Assembly (NCBI RefSeq): GCF_900115435.1
Contig: NZ_FOWK01000016.1
Location: forward strand, 1 to 56,395
Length of the DNA: 56,395 bases
Reading direction: 5' to 3'
Source: Prevotella sp. tf2-5
Lineage (GTDB): Bacteria; Bacteroidota; Bacteroidia; Bacteroidales; Bacteroidaceae
Both the position numbers and the translations under genes were made by a program. Under the pieces are notes generated by a model. It had not been told where the DNA came from. It did not search any database and was given only the letters and a program-made list of their open reading frames with translations. Numbering within the stretch: position 1 is the first letter of the stretch; each line of letters opens with the position of its first letter. Of the stretch, positions 1 to 8,507 are shown piece by piece.

Positions 1-158
<158 letters not shown>

Positions 159-386
159 AATATCTTTCTATCCAATAAAGGATTGTCTCTGTCACAGAAC
201 GCTGTCATTATCCGGTAGTCAAGATGGATCTTATAAAGCACCTGTCATCTTCTTGACGGTTCGTAATTTTGTCTTACCCGAGTACCCGTAAAGGTACTCG
301 CTTCTTGTACTACTACTTCTCTGTTTTATGCAAATCTTATCAAAGAACTCTTTCTCCAAACCAACGGGTCTCCCCGAAAGCGGATG

Positions 387-417
387 CAAAGGTACGAACT
401 TTTTCCGAATAAACAAA
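387..417 (-). promoter_or_regulatory. rRNA operon promoter (Bacteroidota type)
   Basis: On the minus strand a TACCTTTG -7 box (387-394) lies 19 nt downstream of a TTTG -33 element (414-417), the consensus for the Bacteroidota housekeeping sigma factor. It lies about 230 nt upstream of the 16S start. The stretch 159-386 between them is rRNA leader, in which no gene is seen. Confidence 0.8.
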
Positions 418-439
418 TATTTTCCCGATATTTTTTCAG

Positions 440-483
440 AAAACAGCGAAAAAAAACACGTCGGGTTGATTTATGTCAACCCG
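440..483 (-). terminator. Rho-independent terminator after the MNT gene
   Basis: CGGGTTGA (462-469) and TCAACCCG (476-483) form a perfect 8-bp stem with a 6-nt loop. On the minus strand it is followed by a run of T (449-456 on the plus strand is all A). It would end transcription from the 562-855 gene before the rRNA promoter. Confidence 0.65.
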
Positions 484-561
484 CCGACAGGGCTACACCT
501 TATTATATTATATAAGGGAGAGGTTTGCCTGCCAAATATATGCTCTAAGCGCGTCTTGTCT

Positions 562-855
562 CTAAGAGGTTCTCTCATAAATTAGGATTTTGTCACGATC
601 GGCACTCTTACGGGCAAACGGTAGTAAGCCCTTTACTGTTACTAAATCGACATCAATGTGTAGTAGGTCTTGAAGATCGAGGTGCATGCCACTCAATTTA
701 AACAGACCTACGGATTGTTCAGGTTGTATCAGTATGTCTATGTCCGAGTTTTCTGTCTGTTCGCCTCGTGCATAGGAGCCAAAAATCCAAGCCTTCACGA
801 CGGGTTGAGTCTTGAAGTAATCAACGATTTGCTGGGTTATTGCTTGGTAACTCAT
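562..855 (-). CDS. MNT-domain nucleotidyltransferase (MntA-like), orphan
   Basis: A 97-aa protein of the minimal nucleotidyltransferase family. The signature GSYARGE followed by SDIDIL (about residues 26-41) supplies the two metal-binding Asp residues, and DVDLV about 30 residues later supplies the third acidic position. Family members are often antitoxins that modify a HEPN toxin encoded next to them. No HEPN gene is adjacent: downstream lies a terminator and the rRNA promoter, and upstream about 150 nt of gene-free DNA. It therefore looks like an orphan or a relic of a MNT/HEPN pair. The fold assignment is secure; the biological role is not known. Confidence 0.85.
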   Translation of the reverse strand: MSYQAITQQIVDYFKTQPVVKAWIFGSYARGEQTENSDIDILIQPEQSVGLFKLSGMHLDLQDLLHIDVDLVTVKGLLPFARKSADRDKILIYERTS

Positions 856-998
856 CGTACTATTTTTGTCTTATTCATTTGCAAAAATACGAAAAGATTT
901 CAATAATGAGTCGTTTTTCCCTGTTTTTCTTTGAAAAAAGCACCTAAATTTCTATGTTTATGGGATTTTGATAACCTTTGCATGATGCATTTGGAATA

Positions 999-1091
999 AC
1001 GGGGTCGGTTCTCAGTGATCCACCACAAAGGTACAACATTTCTTTCAAAAGACATAATATTTGGACATTCAGTGGATCAATGAGTCCCCGT
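999..1091. repeat. Imperfect inverted repeat, about 93 bp
   Basis: The left arm (999-1023, ACGGGG...CTCAGTGATCCAC) is complementary to the right arm (1072-1091, GTGGATCAATGAGTCCCCGT) apart from a few mismatches and a short insertion. The loop of about 48 bp contains CAAAGGTA, which is a minus-strand TACCTTTG -7 box. A T-run follows on the plus strand (1092-1097). It could be a terminator or a small palindromic mobile repeat. No gene is seen in 856-1106. Confidence 0.5.
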
Positions 1092-1106
1092 TTTTTTGTC
1101 TTTGTT

Positions 1107-1550
1107 TTAAAATATAGGGAAGATTTTCATACCTAATATAAAAAACGCTATTCCTAAAATAAAAGCAAATGCACCAATAACCATCCATTTAATCTTTATT
1201 GAGTGCGGTTCCTGATCAAATTGTTCAAAATATGCCAAGCCCTTATTGCCTTCTAAAGAAGTAATTTGTGAGAAAAGGAAATATATACAGAGTAGTAATA
1301 TTATATATATAATCTTATATATAAAATTACTTTTAATTAAATAAGCAAATTGTTCTCCTACCAAAAACACTATAATAGACAAAAATCCACTCGCATAAAG
1401 CATTATCATAAGGCAACATATCTTGAATCCTAATTGCCCTCTATAATAGTCTTTTCTTCCCACGTAGTATGTTGGGATATCCAATTCCCTTGTATAAAGG
1501 TAGATTCCAAAATATATTCTATTTATGTATTTTATAAGTTTCTCTTTCAT
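1107..1550 (-). CDS. Small multi-pass membrane protein after rhs; candidate immunity protein
   Basis: About 147 aa from the methionine of MKEKLIKY; a start 15 nt upstream (1565) is also open. Hydrophobic segments at about residues 45-65, 78-96 and 125-147 predict three membrane helices. The gene starts 50 nt after the rhs stop on the same strand and is as AT-rich as the variable rhs tail, unlike the GC-rich rhs body. In RHS polymorphic toxins the gene immediately downstream of the variable C-terminus usually encodes the cognate immunity protein, so this is the natural candidate. A membrane immunity protein would fit a membrane-active toxin tail. I recognise no named family; the role is inferred from position. 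Confidence 0.7.
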   Translation of the reverse strand: MKEKLIKYINRIYFGIYLYTRELDIPTYYVGRKDYYRGQLGFKICCLMIMLYASGFLSIIVFLVGEQFAYLIKSNFIYKIIYIILLLCIYFLFSQITSLEGNKGLAYFEQFDQEPHSIKIKWMVIGAFAFILGIAFFILGMKIFPIF

Positions 1551-1600
1551 GCAGCAAATATACAATTTTATTTTGATAAGTCAAATTTATTATAAATAAA

Positions 1601-4600
1601 TTAATACGGGGATTGTATTTGCATAGGATAGAGTATGCGGTTGTTGTCTTGCATATCCTTCAATTGCTTCTTTAAATTCAACAATACCTGAATCTCGTAA
1701 TAGCAACCACCAATATATCCAAACGCAACTCGTCCTATTTGTGCTCCCATAACAGCACCCCAAACAGCAGGTCCTGTTGTAAAAGCTCCTGTTTCAACAA
1801 ATAATCCTCCCATTAAAGTTCCCCCGACATAAGCACCGACATACGCTCCTGTGTCACCCATGGCATTTTCATAAAAATTTTTTATGTCGTCCTCTTTGTA
1901 GGAGTTGTTAAATACCTTCATGGATAATTCTCCATAGTTAAGGACAATATTTACACCATTTGAAAACTTATTTATAGGTGTGGCAAATTCTCTAAACAGA
2001 GGAGGTCCATAGTTCTTAAATCCATTAGAGATATCTCCTATCATATTATTGTAATCATTGAACCATTGCTGATGCTCAAAATACTCTTCACGTGCTTTAT
2101 TTATTGCCTTTTCTACATTTTTATCTGGAGAATCTGTATTAGAAATACAACCTCCGTTGCCTCCAACAGTCGTCCAATGGAATCCATATTTCATACCTGA
2201 GGTAGCGGTTGCTCCAACAGTTACACCTGCTGCTAAATAGGCATTCCCAGCCGTAAAGGTAAAACCAAAGGCTGTAGATCCAGCGATGGTAGATCCTGCA
2301 ATACCACCGGCTAAACCTCCAAATACCACTCCAATATAAGTTAATGGTTCGCTATAATCCCAACTAAGGGGATTTAGTTCTCCTTGATTCATTGCTACAC
2401 CACCAAGATATCCGCCAACCAATGCTCCAGCAATAATCAGCACATCGTCCCATCCAAAGATTTCCCCACTAGGATCATTATATTTCAGCGGATTATTGAT
2501 GCAGTAACTGTATCTGTTGAAACTCTGCGAGAAGTCGGGCATCTGCACGTAGTTGTCGGGGGAGAGGAAACGTCCCAGCACGGGGTCGTAGAGGCGGCCG
2601 TTCATGTTGATGAGTCCGAACTCTGGCAGCATCTCATGACCCGTGTAGCCACGGTGGAAGCCGATGGTGTTGGTGGTGACGGTCTGCTTTCCCCATGCGT
2701 CATACTCCGCCTCGAAGACGGAGGTTCCTGACTCACTGAAGATGCGGGTGACACTGCCCAGATGGTCGGTGAAGGCACAGTAGAAACTGCCTGCGGGCTG
2801 GCTGCCCTCTATCACGTAGACACTGCCGTTGTCCAAGTAGTAGAAATGGCGGGTGGTGCCGTTCTCCGTGACACGCTCATAGTCGCCGGCGTAGAACGTA
2901 CTCCTTATAACGGTGCCGTTCTGCCTGAGTACCGTCTTCCACCGCTCCTCGTCGGGACCGTATGTGAATGTCATGCCATAGGCTCCCTCCGTCAGCGACT
3001 CCACCTTGCCGAACGCCGTATAGGTCGCCTGCTGACTGGTGGAGGGGATATATCCTGCGGTATTGTCGGCAGCCGACACGGCATGGGGCTGCTGTCCTTC
3101 GTAATACAGGGCACCTACCCCCGTCTTGCCCTCGATGTTGCCGTTGTCTGCGTATTCCAGCTCCTGTACGGTGACGTTGTTCCTCCGAACCCTCACCAGA
3201 CGGTCGAGGTCGTCGTACTCGAAGGTCTCCTGCTGGTCTGTCATCCCCGTACGGCTGAGCAGGTTGCCCGTGGCGCCGTCGAAGTTGAACGACATGCCGT
3301 GCAGGGAGCCGCCACCCGTAATCCTGGAGAGGTTCCTCACCGATATGTAGCCCCTGTTGTCATAAACGTTGTTAGATACCAGGGCGGGACTTGACTGCAT
3401 GCTGCCGTCAGCGACAGTCCCCCCGTAGGTGACGGTCCTGGTCTGTCCCTCACTGCAGACCCGGCTCGCACAATGCCCGCCGATGTCGCTGCTCACCGGG
3501 TTGCCGTTGCCGTCGTATCCATAGTTCACCGTTACCCCCTGCGGGTAGTCCTTTGACGAGAGCCTTCCGTAACCGTCGTAGTGGTAGGTGAAGGTGACAG
3601 GTGTCTCACCTGTCATGCTCCGTGTCTCTGATGAAAGAAGCCCCTTGTTGTTATAGGCATAGCTGATGAGGCGGTCAGCGGTCTGTTCCCTGACGAGCCG
3701 CTCCTTGTCGTAGCCAGCCGTTCCGTAGGTGTAGGACGTGACGACTCCGCCACAGCTCCTTGCCGTCAGCCTGCCCACAGCGTCATACGTGTAGGAGGTC
3801 TCATTGCCCCTTGCGTCGGTCTGGCGGATGACACGTCCCATCGCGTCATACTCATAGGTACAGATACCAGCGTCCGGGTCGTCCAGCTCCGTCTGGTTGC
3901 CCGCCGCGTCATACTCCATGTACACGGTGGCGTCCCCGGAGGATGCGCTGGAGGGCTTGCCGTTGGAGTGGTAGGTGTACGACACGGAGGACACAGGATC
4001 GGTGGATGTCCTCACATTGCCCCATGCGTCATAGGTCCTCACATACTGCCTGTCATGGTCGGTGACGGTCGTCGTGCGGTTGCCGTAAGCGTAGGACACG
4101 CTCTCCCCGCTTGTGGAGGTACGGCTCACCATGCGCCCCAGTGCGTCATAACCCATTGACTCAGTAATGGTGAGTCCTCCTCTCTGTTTTGCCCTCGTAG
4201 TCAGTAATCCCTTGTTGTTATAGGTGTTTGTGGTCTTGATGACCGCGCCGCCGACACCCACGGTCTCACTGCTCAGCTCGTTATCAAGGGCGTCATACTG
4301 CGTCGTGACGGTACCGCCGCCTGCCTTGGTCTCCGTAATGATATAGCCGCTGTTGTTGACCGTGCGGCTGAAAGTGGTCTCCTCACCGGACGGTTTCGTC
4401 TCCCTGGTCACCATCCCGAAGCCGTTGAGGACATAGTTGGTGATCAGGGGCTGTGATGAGGGACCGGCATAAGTCAAGTCGAGAAGAGCCATCAACTCAC
4501 CGAAGGCGTTCCTCCCGTAGTAGATAGTCGTTGAGGCGGGTGTCGTTGCTTTTTGTGTGAGGAACTTGTTGCCGGAGTACTGGTAGTTTGTCACCATCGG

Positions 4601-7594
4601 CGTGGTGATCCCTGCCCCGCTGACCGTCTCTTTCGTGACGTTACCGTAGGAGTCATAGACGTAGTCCGTGGTGAGTGCCAGCGGTGTTCCGTCATACTTG
4701 ACTACCCTGGTGGGCAGCCCGTTACTGTTATAAGTGTATCTTGTCGTGGTGATGTACGGCTGCGAGGAGTCACTGTGCCTCTGTGTCTCTGTGACTGTCA
4801 AGGGTCTGTATGCCTTGCCTATCTTGCTGCCGGAATAGGTATACGCGGTCTGGCGGTACATGTTGCTTCCGCCGAACTCCGTCCGCTTCGTGTTGAGGTA
4901 GCCGAGCGTGGTGTTGTAGTTGTAGGTGGTGGAGGTCGTGTTGCCGTAGATGTCCGTCTCTGTCAGGGACGACGGATAGGACATGTGGTTGTAGCCGTAG
5001 CCGACGACGGTGCCCGTCGATGCTGACGTGGTGGTGAGTCCTCCCTGGGTGGTTGTCGTCAACGTGCTGACGGGGACATAGTACTGTGTGTTCCAGCCTG
5101 TCACCCTTGACGTGGTGCTTAATCCCGTATAGCTCTCGCTTGCCGTCTGCTCCGTGAATCCGAGGACTCCCCTTCCCTTCAGGTGGGCACGGAGTCCCTT
5201 GTAGGTGTAACCGGTCTGGCGGATGACAGAGGAGGCACCAGACTCCTTCATCTGTGAGACCACACACAATGGTGCCGCCACGTCAATGACGGGATAGACA
5301 CTGCCCGTCCCCTTGGTATAGAGTTGGGTGGAGGTCATGGAGCCGTAGGTGAGGGAGGTCATACGTCCGTCACTGTTCCTGACGGACTTGACCCTGCCGT
5401 CGGAGATACTCTGGGTGGAACAGCTGTAGAGATGCATGGAGGGGGCGACATTGGCATTGACACCGTTGTAGCAGTCATAGCCGTAGTTCATCACGTCAAG
5501 CCATCCCTGACCCTTGAAGTCACCGACACAGATATGTCCTGCCTTTGCGTCGCTCTCACGGTTGGAGGTGGCGGTTTTCTTATGTATCAGCCTCGTGCCG
5601 TCGGAAAGGAACCAGTGGGTATAGGCTTTCGTGAATATCGGGAGGTATGACGCGGCGTTGATGACGACATCGGATTTCCCGTCATGGTCAAGGTCCGCCA
5701 CGAGGAACATCCACGTGCCACGGTCTGTGTTGCTGGGCATTACCGTATAAGGCAGGGTGTAGGCAAGCCTTCTTGTGAAGGTGCCGTCACCGTTGCCCAG
5801 GGAGAAGTATATCCTGTTGCTGCCATGGTCGTTCCAGATAAAGTCCGGGATGCCGTCACCGTTGAAGTCCCCCTGCTCTATGCGGTGGTGGACATCCGAC
5901 AGGCTGACGAGGGTGCTGCTGTCCGTAAAGCTGTTGGCTGAGACAACGCCTCCCTGCCCGTAGAAAACCCGGTACCCGTCGTCGCAGATGACGAGCAGGT
6001 CGGCAATCCCGTCCCCGTTGTAGTCGCCCGTGAAGAGCTTGCGGGGCTTGCCGGTCAGGGTCAAACTGATGTTGTGGATATTTTCCTGGGCATTAATATG
6101 GGCGATGTGGCATAAGTATCTGCCGTTTGCATGCTGCTTCTCCAATACGATCAGGTCGCTCTTGCCGTCACAATCGATGTCTGTGATAGAATAGAGGGGC
6201 AGTTCATAGGAATTTGTCAACGTGAATCCCATCTGACTGATGAGGGCACTGCCTGTGGCGATGTTCTTGCCCAATGCATAATGGAAGTAGAAGGCGTGAT
6301 TTCCTGAGGGGGTCGCGTTGGTGCTGCCTGGAAGTATCAGGTCATTAATCCCGTCCCCGTCAATATCAGCAACACACATGCCACCCTTTTGGAAAGTCCA
6401 GTCTCCGATTGAAATGCCCTCAGGAAAGCGGAGAAGTATCGGACTTTGAAGGCTTGCAGCCCCACCGCTCACAGCAGAGCGGTAGATATGGGCATAGGTG
6501 TATAGGCTCCAACTGCTGGCATTGGCATAGTGGTATGCATATTCCTTGACAGGAGACAGATGAACCAGGTCACTGACACCGTCCCCGTTGAAATCAGCGG
6601 CTATAAGGAACCGCTCTCCATACTCATGAAGGTTGTCGTCCTCGGGTATGGTGATTCCCGGCGATGAGGATGCGGGGGTAAGGGACGGAAGGTAGTTCCA
6701 GTCCAGCGTGATCCTCCTGCTGCCGTTGCCGTTCTCTCCCGTCTCTGTGATATAGGTCAGGCGGGAGTATTTGGTGGTGGAGGCGTCGGAGGTTGAGTTG
6801 TAGGTCATCGTATAGGTGCGGTAGACGCTGTTGCCCGCCTTTGAGGCGATGCTCCGCAGCCGTCTTCCCACGTATCCTCTTTGTCCGTTCAGGGCGAACG
6901 CTATGGTGTCCGTACGGCTCTCATACTCAAAAGTGACACTGTTGCCGCTGCCATAGCTGATGGTCTGGGGATACAGGTACCTGTCAACGGTCTGGTACTG
7001 ATAGGTGATAGTCTGTCCAAGTGTGTTGGTACCCTTGCTGATAAACCATGCGTACGGGACCTGCGAGGAGGACACGGTGGTCGTCTGCTGGGTTCCTGAG
7101 GCATGCCCGAACTCATAGGTCATCCCGTCGTTGGTGTCAGCAGAGAACCAGCTGCTTGTTGAGACGGTCGACCCATGGAGGGTCAGTGTCGTGAAAGGCT
7201 CTCCCTCAGGGGAATAGACGGCGCCGTCAGTACCTTCCGTGCCGGAGACCTTTATCAGCCGCTTGCCGTCCAGGTAAAGGGCGTCGGATGTGGTGTACTT
7301 GATACCCTTAGGCGTCTCATTGTACAAATAGCTCTTAACGCCGCGGGTGATGACGGAGATGCCCGTGATGCTGCACCCGTAACCCACGACGCCGTTTCCG
7401 GACTGGCTGTTGTATGAAAGGGCGATGGACGGCTGAAGGTCGCCGACACCCTTCGGTGTCTGTATCTGTACTGTGTACGACGCTCCTCCTGTCGCGGTCA
7501 CCGCTGCTGTCCCGTCCAGGCGGTCCTGGCTGAGAACCGCAATGGGGAATGCCATCATCAATGAGAGCATTCCTGATATATACTTACCTTTCAT
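1601..7594 (-). CDS. SpvB/FG-GAP/RHS-repeat secreted polymorphic-toxin-like protein
   Basis: About 1,997 aa. I place the start at MKGKYIS because a signal peptide follows directly (residues 1-22); a frame 31 codons longer lacks one. Order of domains: SpvB-like N-terminus (about 25-320, SYNSQSGNGVVGYG), FG-GAP/VCBS calcium-binding blades (about 325-700, repeated DFNGDG.SD), YD/RHS repeats (about 800-1,600), and the RHS core box DPVLGRFLSPDN (about 1,670) closing with NDPSGE near 1,708. The last 290 residues (plus-strand 1604-2465) are AT-rich and glycine-rich with alternating hydrophobic segments, the usual place for a swapped toxin domain. No catalytic motif is recognisable there. The protein lacks a T9SS sorting domain; the small gene 7 nt upstream carries one. 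Confidence 0.9.
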   Translation of the reverse strand: MKGKYISGMLSLMMAFPIAVLSQDRLDGTAAVTATGGASYTVQIQTPKGVGDLQPSIALSYNSQSGNGVVGYGCSITGISVITRGVKSYLYNETPKGIKYTTSDALYLDGKRLIKVSGTEGTDGAVYSPEGEPFTTLTLHGSTVSTSSWFSADTNDGMTYEFGHASGTQQTTTVSSSQVPYAWFISKGTNTLGQTITYQYQTVDRYLYPQTISYGSGNSVTFEYESRTDTIAFALNGQRGYVGRRLRSIASKAGNSVYRTYTMTYNSTSDASTTKYSRLTYITETGENGNGSRRITLDWNYLPSLTPASSSPGITIPEDDNLHEYGERFLIAADFNGDGVSDLVHLSPVKEYAYHYANASSWSLYTYAHIYRSAVSGGAASLQSPILLRFPEGISIGDWTFQKGGMCVADIDGDGINDLILPGSTNATPSGNHAFYFHYALGKNIATGSALISQMGFTLTNSYELPLYSITDIDCDGKSDLIVLEKQHANGRYLCHIAHINAQENIHNISLTLTGKPRKLFTGDYNGDGIADLLVICDDGYRVFYGQGGVVSANSFTDSSTLVSLSDVHHRIEQGDFNGDGIPDFIWNDHGSNRIYFSLGNGDGTFTRRLAYTLPYTVMPSNTDRGTWMFLVADLDHDGKSDVVINAASYLPIFTKAYTHWFLSDGTRLIHKKTATSNRESDAKAGHICVGDFKGQGWLDVMNYGYDCYNGVNANVAPSMHLYSCSTQSISDGRVKSVRNSDGRMTSLTYGSMTSTQLYTKGTGSVYPVIDVAAPLCVVSQMKESGASSVIRQTGYTYKGLRAHLKGRGVLGFTEQTASESYTGLSTTSRVTGWNTQYYVPVSTLTTTTQGGLTTTSASTGTVVGYGYNHMSYPSSLTETDIYGNTTSTTYNYNTTLGYLNTKRTEFGGSNMYRQTAYTYSGSKIGKAYRPLTVTETQRHSDSSQPYITTTRYTYNSNGLPTRVVKYDGTPLALTTDYVYDSYGNVTKETVSGAGITTPMVTNYQYSGNKFLTQKATTPASTTIYYGRNAFGELMALLDLTYAGPSSQPLITNYVLNGFGMVTRETKPSGEETTFSRTVNNSGYIITETKAGGGTVTTQYDALDNELSSETVGVGGAVIKTTNTYNNKGLLTTRAKQRGGLTITESMGYDALGRMVSRTSTSGESVSYAYGNRTTTVTDHDRQYVRTYDAWGNVRTSTDPVSSVSYTYHSNGKPSSASSGDATVYMEYDAAGNQTELDDPDAGICTYEYDAMGRVIRQTDARGNETSYTYDAVGRLTARSCGGVVTSYTYGTAGYDKERLVREQTADRLISYAYNNKGLLSSETRSMTGETPVTFTYHYDGYGRLSSKDYPQGVTVNYGYDGNGNPVSSDIGGHCASRVCSEGQTRTVTYGGTVADGSMQSSPALVSNNVYDNRGYISVRNLSRITGGGSLHGMSFNFDGATGNLLSRTGMTDQQETFEYDDLDRLVRVRRNNVTVQELEYADNGNIEGKTGVGALYYEGQQPHAVSAADNTAGYIPSTSQQATYTAFGKVESLTEGAYGMTFTYGPDEERWKTVLRQNGTVIRSTFYAGDYERVTENGTTRHFYYLDNGSVYVIEGSQPAGSFYCAFTDHLGSVTRIFSESGTSVFEAEYDAWGKQTVTTNTIGFHRGYTGHEMLPEFGLINMNGRLYDPVLGRFLSPDNYVQMPDFSQSFNRYSYCINNPLKYNDPSGEIFGWDDVLIIAGALVGGYLGGVAMNQGELNPLSWDYSEPLTYIGVVFGGLAGGIAGSTIAGSTAFGFTFTAGNAYLAAGVTVGATATSGMKYGFHWTTVGGNGGCISNTDSPDKNVEKAINKAREEYFEHQQWFNDYNNMIGDISNGFKNYGPPLFREFATPINKFSNGVNIVLNYGELSMKVFNNSYKEDDIKNFYENAMGDTGAYVGAYVGGTLMGGLFVETGAFTTGPAVWGAVMGAQIGRVAFGYIGGCYYEIQVLLNLKKQLKDMQDNNRILYPMQIQSPY

Positions 7595-7601
7595 AGTATG
7601 G

Positions 7602-8000
7602 TTATTTCTTGATAATCTTAATACTCTGTTCTTTCTCCTTATATATAATATGGAGGATATAGACGCCCTGGGGCAGACCACTGACATCCACCTTGCAAGC
7701 CGGTGTGTTGGAGACTCCCGTTACCGCCGTGTCGCCGAAAACACCCTGTAAGGTGTATTTGAACTCACCTGAGAAACCGGCATCTTCCTCATAGGTTATC
7801 TGGAGGATGTCTGAAACAGGATTGGGAGCGGCGGAAAAGGACAAGGCATCATCCGTCGCCGCCGCCCTCCGGGACACCGTCATCAGCGACCTGCCGGTAC
7901 GGTTGCCAGAGGCGTCATAGTCATACGCCACTTGCTGGGCATGTCCCAGCAGTGGCAGCATGACTGAAATCAGGATTAAAATCCAACGTGTGTTGTTCAT
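7602..8000 (-). CDS. Small secreted protein with T9SS type A sorting domain and one YD motif
   Basis: A 132-aa protein with a signal peptide (residues 1-21, ending GHAQQ), a single RHS-like YDYDASGNRTGR motif just after it, and a C-terminal Por sorting domain. The sorting-domain hallmarks are the APNPVSDIL start (about residue 57), DVSGLPQGVYIL and the basic KIIKK end. Such domains direct export across the outer membrane by the type IX system, whose core genes lie at 28-34 kb in this window. Its stop is 7 nt from the rhs start and it follows DUF3244 by 19 nt, so the genes are probably co-transcribed. Sorting domain plus YD repeat suggests a helper or anchor for the neighbouring RHS protein (inference). 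Confidence 0.85.
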   Translation of the reverse strand: MNNTRWILILISVMLPLLGHAQQVAYDYDASGNRTGRSLMTVSRRAAATDDALSFSAAPNPVSDILQITYEEDAGFSGEFKYTLQGVFGDTAVTGVSNTPACKVDVSGLPQGVYILHIIYKEKEQSIKIIKK

Positions 8001-8019
8001 GACTATAATGTTTATGAAA

Positions 8020-8373
8020 TTACAATTCTATCTCTCCTGAGAACACCCAATTACCTTTGAATAATTGCAGGGTATATTCACCAGATAATGTACTTGGCAA
8101 AATAACAGAGGTTGATCCGGCTGGGATATCCACCTCATATACCACCTCACCTTCATCCAGCAGTTTTATAACACAATCCTCTTCAAAAGCACTGAAAGTG
8201 AGGGTGTAATCCTCTAAATAGACAGCAGGTGGCTGAATTGGGGTACGTTGTCTCCCTGTGCCTATGGGATTGGGATTATTGTAATTTACTTGAAAATTAA
8301 TCCACCCATTTGCATTGGTGGTCAGTGTTACTGCGAAGAAGCAGCATAAAAGAAATAACTTTTTCATCATCAT
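8020..8373 (-). CDS. DUF3244-family small secreted protein
   Basis: A 117-aa protein with an N-terminal signal peptide (about residues 1-21, ending TNANG). The rest resembles the Bacteroidota DUF3244 family: a beta-rich domain with LTFSAFEEDC, DIPAGSTSVILP and a GEYTLQL...GNWVFSGEI end, like a short beta-sandwich. The function of the family is not established. It is the first gene after a good promoter (8397-8428) and leads the unit DUF3244, sorting-domain protein, RHS, membrane protein. Small DUF3244 genes next to TPR/HTH regulators recur in Bacteroidota, so it probably belongs to this system. Confidence 0.8.
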   Translation of the reverse strand: MMMKKLFLLCCFFAVTLTTNANGWINFQVNYNNPNPIGTGRQRTPIQPPAVYLEDYTLTFSAFEEDCVIKLLDEGEVVYEVDIPAGSTSVILPSTLSGEYTLQLFKGNWVFSGEIEL

Positions 8374-8396
8374 TTGTAGTGTTTAAATTGATGATG

Positions 8397-8428
8397 CAAA
8401 AGTAAGCCAACAAAATCAATGTGACAAA
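8397..8428 (-). promoter_or_regulatory. Promoter of the DUF3244-RHS operon
   Basis: On the minus strand a TACTTTTG -7 box (8397-8404) is preceded at 20 nt by TTTG (8425-8428), matching the Bacteroidota consensus. The start codon of DUF3244 is 24 nt downstream of the -7 box. Confidence 0.7.
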
Positions 8429-8507
8429 TTAATTGATTACACTTTTTACACAGGGGCCCCAAGATGTACTAGTAACAAGCTGTATATTAACAACTTAATG
8501 TCTTTAT

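Noticed and set aside
2762..3394. 210-codon plus-strand frame in the rhs region
   Set aside because: Antisense to the GC-rich YD-repeat part of rhs; a composition effect.
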